DNA from: Hymenobacter sp. 15J16-1T3B
Lineage (GTDB): Bacteria; Bacteroidota; Bacteroidia; Cytophagales; Hymenobacteraceae
Direction of reading: 5' to 3'
Assembly (NCBI RefSeq): GCF_020711235.1
Contig: NZ_JAJFAV010000003.1
Coordinates: 248,001-312,000 of the forward strand
Length of the DNA: 64,000 nt
The first letter of the stretch is position 1. Every line of letters starts with the position of its first letter. Positions 60,182-64,000 of this stretch are shown here, in pieces. A program made the translations under genes and the position numbers. A model generated the notes under the pieces. It was not told the origin of the DNA. It was given only the letters and a program-made list of their open reading frames with translations, and did no database searches.

Positions 60182-60523
60182 ATGGAAGCCGCCACGCCCA
60201 CGTCTTGGAAAACCCAGCCGCTGCCCGCGCAGCGGGAGCGGGTCGAGTATGCGCGCCAGTTCAGCGCCGCCGAGCTGATCCAGCTGCCGCTGACGCCCGC
60301 TGCGGACGGCGAGGCCACGTCCGCCGCATTTTGGGTGAGCCGCGACCCGGCCGAGTACCCCAGCACCGACGCGGCTGCCGACCAGCAGACGCTGACCTTT
60401 CTCATCGACCGGCTGCTGCTCGGCCGCCCGGTAACTTTTCCCGCGCCCGCCGCTATGCCGTCGGAGCAAGCGGCCGTGCTGCGCCACCACGTGGTCGGCC
60501 ACGGCCGCTCCAATCAACCGTAA
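60182..60523 (+). CDS. Hypothetical protein between HMG-CoA lyase and LutA-like genes
   Basis: 113 aa. No signal peptide, membrane helix or known motif. Moderately charged, with SWKTQPLPAQRERVEYARQFSAAELIQLPLTPAAD and later FLIDRLLLGRPVTFPAP. Its place in a tight operon (12 bp after the lyase, 2 bp before the LutA-like ATG) supports a real gene. Role unknown. Confidence 0.55.
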   Translation: MEAATPTSWKTQPLPAQRERVEYARQFSAAELIQLPLTPAADGEATSAAFWVSRDPAEYPSTDAAADQQTLTFLIDRLLLGRPVTFPAPAAMPSEQAAVLRHHVVGHGRSNQP

Positions 60524-60525
60524 CT

Positions 60526-61263
60526 ATGCCTGCCGCCCTCGTTGACCTTTTCATCCCCTGCTTTGTCGACCAGCTCTTCCCCGACACCGCCATGAACATG
60601 GTGAAGGTGCTGGAGGCCGTCGGCTGCCAGGTGAACTACAACCCCGCCCAGACCTGCTGCGGGCAGCCCGCCTACAACGCCGGCTACCGCAAGGAAAGCC
60701 AGCAGGTGGCCGAGAAATTCCTCACCGACTTTGCCGGCCCGGCCGAGCGCTACGTGGTAGGTCCCTCGGCCTCCTGTGTGGGCATGGTGCGCAACCACTA
60801 CGGCGAGCTGCTGGAAGACTCGCCGCGCTGCGCGGAGTTTCCGGCCATTCAGCGCCGGGTGTTCGAGTTTACCGAGTTCTTGGTGGGCGTGCTGGGCGTG
60901 ACGGAAATTCCCGGCGCCAAGCTGCCCGGCAAGTACACCTACCACGACTCCTGCTCGGCCCTGCGCGAGTGTCAGATTCGCGAAGAGCCGCGCCAGTTGC
61001 TCGACTCGGTGGCCGGCCTGGAGCGCCTGGAAATGGCCGAAACCGAAACCTGCTGCGGCTTCGGCGGCACCTTCGCCGTGAAGTTCGAGCCCATTTCGGT
61101 GGCCATGGCCCAGCAGAAAGTAGAGCACGCTCTGGCCACCGGCGCCGAGTACCTCGTCAGCACCGACACCAGCTGCCTGATGCACCTGGACGCCTACATC
61201 CGCAAGGAACGGCTGCCCCTGCGCACCCTGCACGTGGCCGACGTGCTGGCCAGCGGCTGGTAG
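60526..61263 (+). CDS. LutA-like Fe-S protein (CCG-domain, lactate utilisation type)
   Basis: 245 aa from ATG 60526; the frame is open from 60205, but the earlier part overlaps the 113-aa gene in another frame. Two CCG domains: CFVDQLFPD...TCCGQPAYNAGYRKE, and CSALRE...ETCCGFGGTFAV; each CCG with a preceding Cys gathers ligands for Fe-S or heterodisulfide-type chemistry. LutA and YkgE act with LutB and LutC in L-lactate oxidation. LutB and LutC are not in this window, so the pathway, if present, must be completed elsewhere. Confidence 0.88.
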   Translation: MPAALVDLFIPCFVDQLFPDTAMNMVKVLEAVGCQVNYNPAQTCCGQPAYNAGYRKESQQVAEKFLTDFAGPAERYVVGPSASCVGMVRNHYGELLEDSPRCAEFPAIQRRVFEFTEFLVGVLGVTEIPGAKLPGKYTYHDSCSALRECQIREEPRQLLDSVAGLERLEMAETETCCGFGGTFAVKFEPISVAMAQQKVEHALATGAEYLVSTDTSCLMHLDAYIRKERLPLRTLHVADVLASGW

Positions 61264-61300
61264 GGGAAGCTGCCGACCCGGGCCAAGAGCAGGCCGCGTA

Positions 61301-61344
61301 AACGCACAAGCCCCCAGCAACCACTTGCTGGGGGCTTGTGCGTT
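61301..61344. terminator. Very strong terminator after the LutA-like gene
   Basis: 20-bp perfect arms AACGCACAAGCCCCCAGCAA / TTGCTGGGGGCTTGTGCGTT (61301-61320, 61325-61344) with a CCAC loop; it stands between convergent genes. Confidence 0.92.
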
Positions 61345-61385
61345 CTATACCTACCGCGAAAGGGCGGCAGTGGGCGGCGCGGTGC

Positions 61386-61751
61386 TTAGTTGAGCACGGC
61401 GGCTTGGCCTTTCAGTACCTGGCGGGCCATGGCCAGGTTGGTGTCGGCCGAGTTGACGGCCAGGTAGATGAACTTGCCGCCGTCGGCCGACAGCTTCAGC
61501 AGGTGCAGCTGGTCGGTGAGCGTGAGCAGGATGTCCTGCACCGTTTGGTTGAGTTTCAGGGCCTGGATGGCCTTCAGTTTCTGCTTGATAACCTCCGTGT
61601 TGTAAGCTGCGGCGGTTTCGGCGTCGAACGAAGCCATGTTGGAATGGTGGGCCAGCGGCATGCCGGTTTCGGTTTCCACAACGGCAACGGCAACGAGGGA
61701 GGGCAGCTCCTTCAGGATGTTCTGAACAGCTTCTTTAGGCGTAGTAGCCAT
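61386..61751 (-). CDS. Roadblock/LC7-like protein (MglB-like)
   Basis: 121 aa. The whole protein fits a roadblock fold: a first helix (PKEAVQNILKELPSL), the strands VAVAVVETETGMPLAHHS, a long helix (AETAAAYNTEVIKQKLKAIQALKL) and the later strands DQLHLLKLSADGGKFIYLAVNSADTNLAM, with a last helix (ARQVLKG). Roadblock proteins control small GTPases: MglB is a GAP for MglA in motility and polarity. No MglA-type GTPase is next to it here. Cytoplasmic. Assignment is from the alpha/beta pattern, not a signature motif. Confidence 0.7.
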   Translation of the reverse strand: MATTPKEAVQNILKELPSLVAVAVVETETGMPLAHHSNMASFDAETAAAYNTEVIKQKLKAIQALKLNQTVQDILLTLTDQLHLLKLSADGGKFIYLAVNSADTNLAMARQVLKGQAAVLN

Positions 61752-61848
61752 GATACAAGGGAAAATGAGGAAAAAAATCGGGGGAAAGCTGCGCCTAAGC
61801 CACTGCGGGCGCCGCGCAACGTCAAACTAGGCAGGATGCGGGCCGGGG

Positions 61849-62517
61849 CTAGAAGAACAGGAAGCGGTGCTTTTTCTGCGGCGCTGCGTCGGTGTCGCGG
61901 GGTACCAGCGTCACGTTTTCTGTGCGGCCGCCCACGACGGTCATTTCTTCTTCGGCGTAGCCGGCATAGCCGTATTGCAGGGTGGCCGGCTGACCGGCGG
62001 GCATGCGCATGGTGTAGTTACCGTTGGCATCAGTGCTGACGCCGTTGCGGGTGCCTTTTTGCCAGATGGTTGCGCCCACCAGCGGCTTGCCGTTTTCGTC
62101 GAGGATGCGGCCCCGGACGGCCACCGTGCGCAGGGCGGTGGCTTCGGCGGCTACGGCGTCGGCGCCGGCCAGCGCCGGGGCTTTGGCCACGGGCAGGCGG
62201 TTGCCGGCAAAGACGGCGCTGCCCAGCAGTGCCCCGCCCATCACCAGCCCGGCCGCCCGGCGGCGGAACCGCTCCGGTTCGGTGCGGATCAGGTCGAACT
62301 GCCGCTGCACCCAGCCCAGGGGCTTCACGGCGTGGCCCTTGCTCTGCAGCTCGTGAAAGCGGCGCAGGGTCTCGTCGGCCGTCTGGGCGTTGGCCTTCAG
62401 GTAAGCGTCCACCAGGGCCGTGTTGGCACCCGACAGGTCGCCGCGCAGGTAGGCGTCGCGGTAGGCGGGGAGGAGCTGGCCGGAGGTGGGGTGGAAGGGC
62501 GTGGCGGAGAGTTTCAT
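61849..62517 (-). CDS. Membrane protein with CarboxypepD_reg-like domain
   Basis: 222 aa from ATG 62517. The N-terminal part is a helical cytoplasmic segment (GQLLPAYRDAYLRGDLSGANTALVDAYLKANAQTADETLRRFHELQSKG) with a zinc-free anti-sigma-like look; one membrane helix follows near 88-105 (AAGLVMGGALLGSAVFAG). The exposed C-terminus (~130-205) is a carboxypeptidase-regulatory-like domain: VAVRGRILDENGKPLVGATIWQKGTRNGVSTDANGNYTMRMP. The layout, cytoplasmic helices plus membrane helix plus beta-sandwich, occurs in Bacteroidota signalling proteins. CACCTTTG, 39 nt upstream, is a near-consensus -7 box. Confidence 0.72.
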   Translation of the reverse strand: MKLSATPFHPTSGQLLPAYRDAYLRGDLSGANTALVDAYLKANAQTADETLRRFHELQSKGHAVKPLGWVQRQFDLIRTEPERFRRRAAGLVMGGALLGSAVFAGNRLPVAKAPALAGADAVAAEATALRTVAVRGRILDENGKPLVGATIWQKGTRNGVSTDANGNYTMRMPAGQPATLQYGYAGYAEEEMTVVGGRTENVTLVPRDTDAAPQKKHRFLFF

Positions 62518-62556
62518 GCGGGCGGCGGTTGAGCGGTGTGGCCTGTGAGAGTGATA

Positions 62557-62564
62557 CAAAGGTG
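62557..62564 (-). promoter_or_regulatory. Near-consensus -7 box of the membrane protein gene at 61849-62517
   Basis: CACCTTTG on the minus strand, one mismatch to TAnnTTTG, 39 nt before ATG 62517. Confidence 0.4.
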
Positions 62565-62710
62565 CGGCGCCCCGCAACGGGCCGCTCGTTTACTCGCCGA
62601 ATCAGGGGAAGTGCTAAACGAAGGACGGATTACGGTGGGTAAACCGCGGCCCGCGCTTCGATGGCGGCTGGGCACCCCGCCTGGCGCCGCCAGCCAGAGG
62701 ATGAGCAAGG

Positions 62711-63284
62711 CTAGCGGGCAAAGCCGACTTTTCCCTTCCAGTCGATTGTGGTCAGCAGCACATAGGTGGTATCCGACTGCTCAGTGGCCAGCAGGCGCAC
62801 GGCGCGTATAGGCTTGGTTCACACCGGGAGCATAGCCTTGGTGCTGCTCCAGCGGACCAACGGGCGTAATCAGCTCCCTCTGAATAGCGCTTAGCAAGCC
62901 CCCGCTACGGCGAATCGCGCAACGGGCGTCGGAATACTCGACGGGTTGAGCAAGCAGGGCAAAGACCGGGACAGAAACCAGCGCGAAGAAAACCCGGTCC
63001 AACAGGTAGGCGCCGGCCAGGGCCGCCGGGTAGACAAACCAGCCGCCGAAGTAGAGTTTGCCCGCCCAGCCCAACTGGCGGCGCAGCAGAAAATAGATGC
63101 TCGCCGCCAACCAGGCGGCGACGAAGGGCAGCGCATCGGCCCACTGTCCGCGTAAGGAGAGCCGGGCCACGCGGAACGCCAGTAGTTGCAGCAACGCCAG
63201 GCCCCAGCCGCTCAGGTGTATCCACCGAAGCAACTGGGGCCTAGCGTTGATTGACGGCAGCTGAGTCAGGCCAAACGTGAGCAA
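62711..63284 (-). pseudogene. Decayed or frameshifted membrane protein gene
   Basis: The frame from TTG 63284 encodes ~4 membrane helices (IHLSGWGLALLQLLAF, ALPFVAAWLAASIYFLL, AALAGAYLLDRVFFALVSVPVFALL) and stops at 62781. In the next frame over, the DNA after the stop region continues as RAVRLLATEQSDTTYVLLTTIDWKGKVGFAR to a TAG at 62711-62713, which reads like a normal protein end. A one-base shift near 62800-62815 would join them. The 5' end is also abnormal: coding character continues upstream (KKAGWLVGTALSYYLL) into the dapA stop region without an ATG. Likely a pseudogene; sequencing error is possible. Confidence 0.5.
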
Positions 63285-63324
63285 ATAGTAACTCAGCGCC
63301 GTGCCGACAAGCCAACCGGCCTTT

Positions 63325-64000
63325 TTACAGCAGCGCCTTGATGCGCGCTTTCAGGCCTTCCGAGGCCTCCAGCAGCGGCAAGCGCACGGCGCCGGGAATT
63401 ACGTCCAGCAGCTCCAGGGCGGCTTTCACGCCCACGGGGTTGGCCTCTTCGTACATCAGCGGGTTCAGCGGTAGCAGCTCGAACAGCAGTTGGCTGGCGG
63501 CTGGGTAGTTGCCGGCCAGCGCGTGGCGGGTCATGTCCGAGAACTTGCGCGGGAAGGCGTTGGCCAGCACCGAGATGATGCCCACCCCGCCGAACGAGAT
63601 GAGCGGAGTGGTGAGCATGTCGTCGCCGGAGATGAGCAGGAAGTCGGCGGGCTTGCCGGCGGCAATCTGCATGCACTGCTCCACGTTGCCGCTGGCTTCC
63701 TTGGTGCCGATGATGTTCGGGTGCTGGGCCAGCGTGAGGGTGGTTTCGGCGGTGATGTTGGAAGCCGTGCGGCCCGGCACGTTGTAGAGCAGCACCGGCA
63801 CCGGGGCCGCGTCGGCCAGGCGCTGGTAGTGGGCCACGATGCCGCGCTGCGTGGGCTTGTTGTAGTAGGGCGAGGCCGACAGGATGGCCGTAATGCCCGC
63901 CAGATCGGTGCTGCGGATGGTGCGCTCCACGGCGGCCGTGTCGTTGCCGCCGATGCCGTAGACCAGCGGCACGCGGCCGGCCACGTGCTCCTTGGCCACG
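63325..64000 (-). CDS. dapA: 4-hydroxy-tetrahydrodipicolinate synthase (3' part, 5' end outside window)
   Basis: 225 visible residues; the gene continues past 64000. It condenses pyruvate with aspartate-semialdehyde, the first committed step to lysine and diaminopimelate. Visible: the catalytic Tyr in LLYNVPGRTASN and the Schiff-base Lys in IIGTKEASG, then LISGDDMLTTPLISFGGVGIISVLAN and the helical C-terminus ending ASEGLKARIKALL. The N-terminal active-site GTTGE segment is off the window. Ends in CTGCTGTAA with a decayed membrane gene beginning in the same region. Confidence 0.93.
   Translation of the reverse strand, partial: VAKEHVAGRVPLVYGIGGNDTAAVERTIRSTDLAGITAILSASPYYNKPTQRGIVAHYQRLADAAPVPVLLYNVPGRTASNITAETTLTLAQHPNIIGTKEASGNVEQCMQIAAGKPADFLLISGDDMLTTPLISFGGVGIISVLANAFPRKFSDMTRHALAGNYPAASQLLFELLPLNPLMYEEANPVGVKAALELLDVIPGAVRLPLLEASEGLKARIKALL

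Overview
The window is high-GC, gene-dense chromosome from a member of the Bacteroidota, most likely a Hymenobacter-type Cytophagales. Five things point that way: a type IX secretion (Por) C-terminal sorting domain on a delta-60 repeat protein; TAnnTTTG promoter boxes at the Bacteroidota -7 position before many genes; very few recognisable Shine-Dalgarno sequences; many lipoproteins and secreted proteases; and the families present (MglB-like roadblock, carboxypeptidase-regulatory-like domains, OmpA lipoprotein). No tRNA, rRNA, CRISPR array, insertion sequence or prophage was found. Apart from one AT-rich patch, it reads as core chromosome with an accessory layer of lineage-specific envelope proteins.

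Layout. 1-6.4 kb: end of a GldM-like protein, a flavin-reductase-fold protein, a TPR protein, an M28 peptidase, an unknown protein and an MHS-family transporter. 6.4-9.1 kb: a 21-bp-period repeat array, then acs, then an inverted pair of REP-like repeats around a bidirectional terminator. 9.1-18.3 kb: T9SS delta-60 protein, zinc alcohol dehydrogenase with a small membrane partner, SET protein, MATE exporter, CarboxypepD_reg-like protein and fumarylacetoacetase. 18.3-20.4 kb: an AT-rich patch with a ThuA-DUF1080 lipoprotein. 20.4-24.2 kb: NifU-like and Mrp/ApbC genes divergent from dnaG. 24.3-31.0 kb: TonB-like protein, K+-channel/RCK protein, two overlapping glycosyltransferase genes, a small HTH protein behind a cluster of TGTGACA dyads, and ribBA.

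31-41 kb: secreted hypotheticals, an ABC-2 exporter pair, M14 carboxypeptidase, DoxX, lipoproteins, surE, two Thr/Lys-rich small secreted proteins and a DUF1028 protein. 41-49.3 kb: a histidine phosphatase followed by three tandem paralogues with a DUF3298/RsiV-like C-terminus, a tandem-UspA protein, a lipoprotein and a carboxypeptidase-Q-like M28 enzyme. 49.3-58 kb: a 2H phosphoesterase, OmpA lipoprotein, S8 protease, M23 peptidase and an XRE-membrane regulator. 58-64 kb: a two-lobed aspartic-protease-like protein, an HMG-CoA lyase/unknown/LutA-like operon, a roadblock protein, a membrane protein with a regulatory-like domain, a decayed membrane gene and the 3' part of dapA.

Functional links. 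Carbon metabolism is represented by acetyl-CoA synthesis (acs), tyrosine breakdown (fahA), HMG-CoA/leucine breakdown and lactate-type oxidation (LutA-like). NifU-like and Mrp probably act together in Fe-S assembly. The rest is mainly envelope biology: secreted proteases, lipoproteins, export and cell-wall cleavage. The least explained parts are the DUF3298-like triplication, the 21-bp array, the TGTGACA operator cluster and the two-lobed aspartic protease. No complete, clearly new multigene system could be established from sequence alone.
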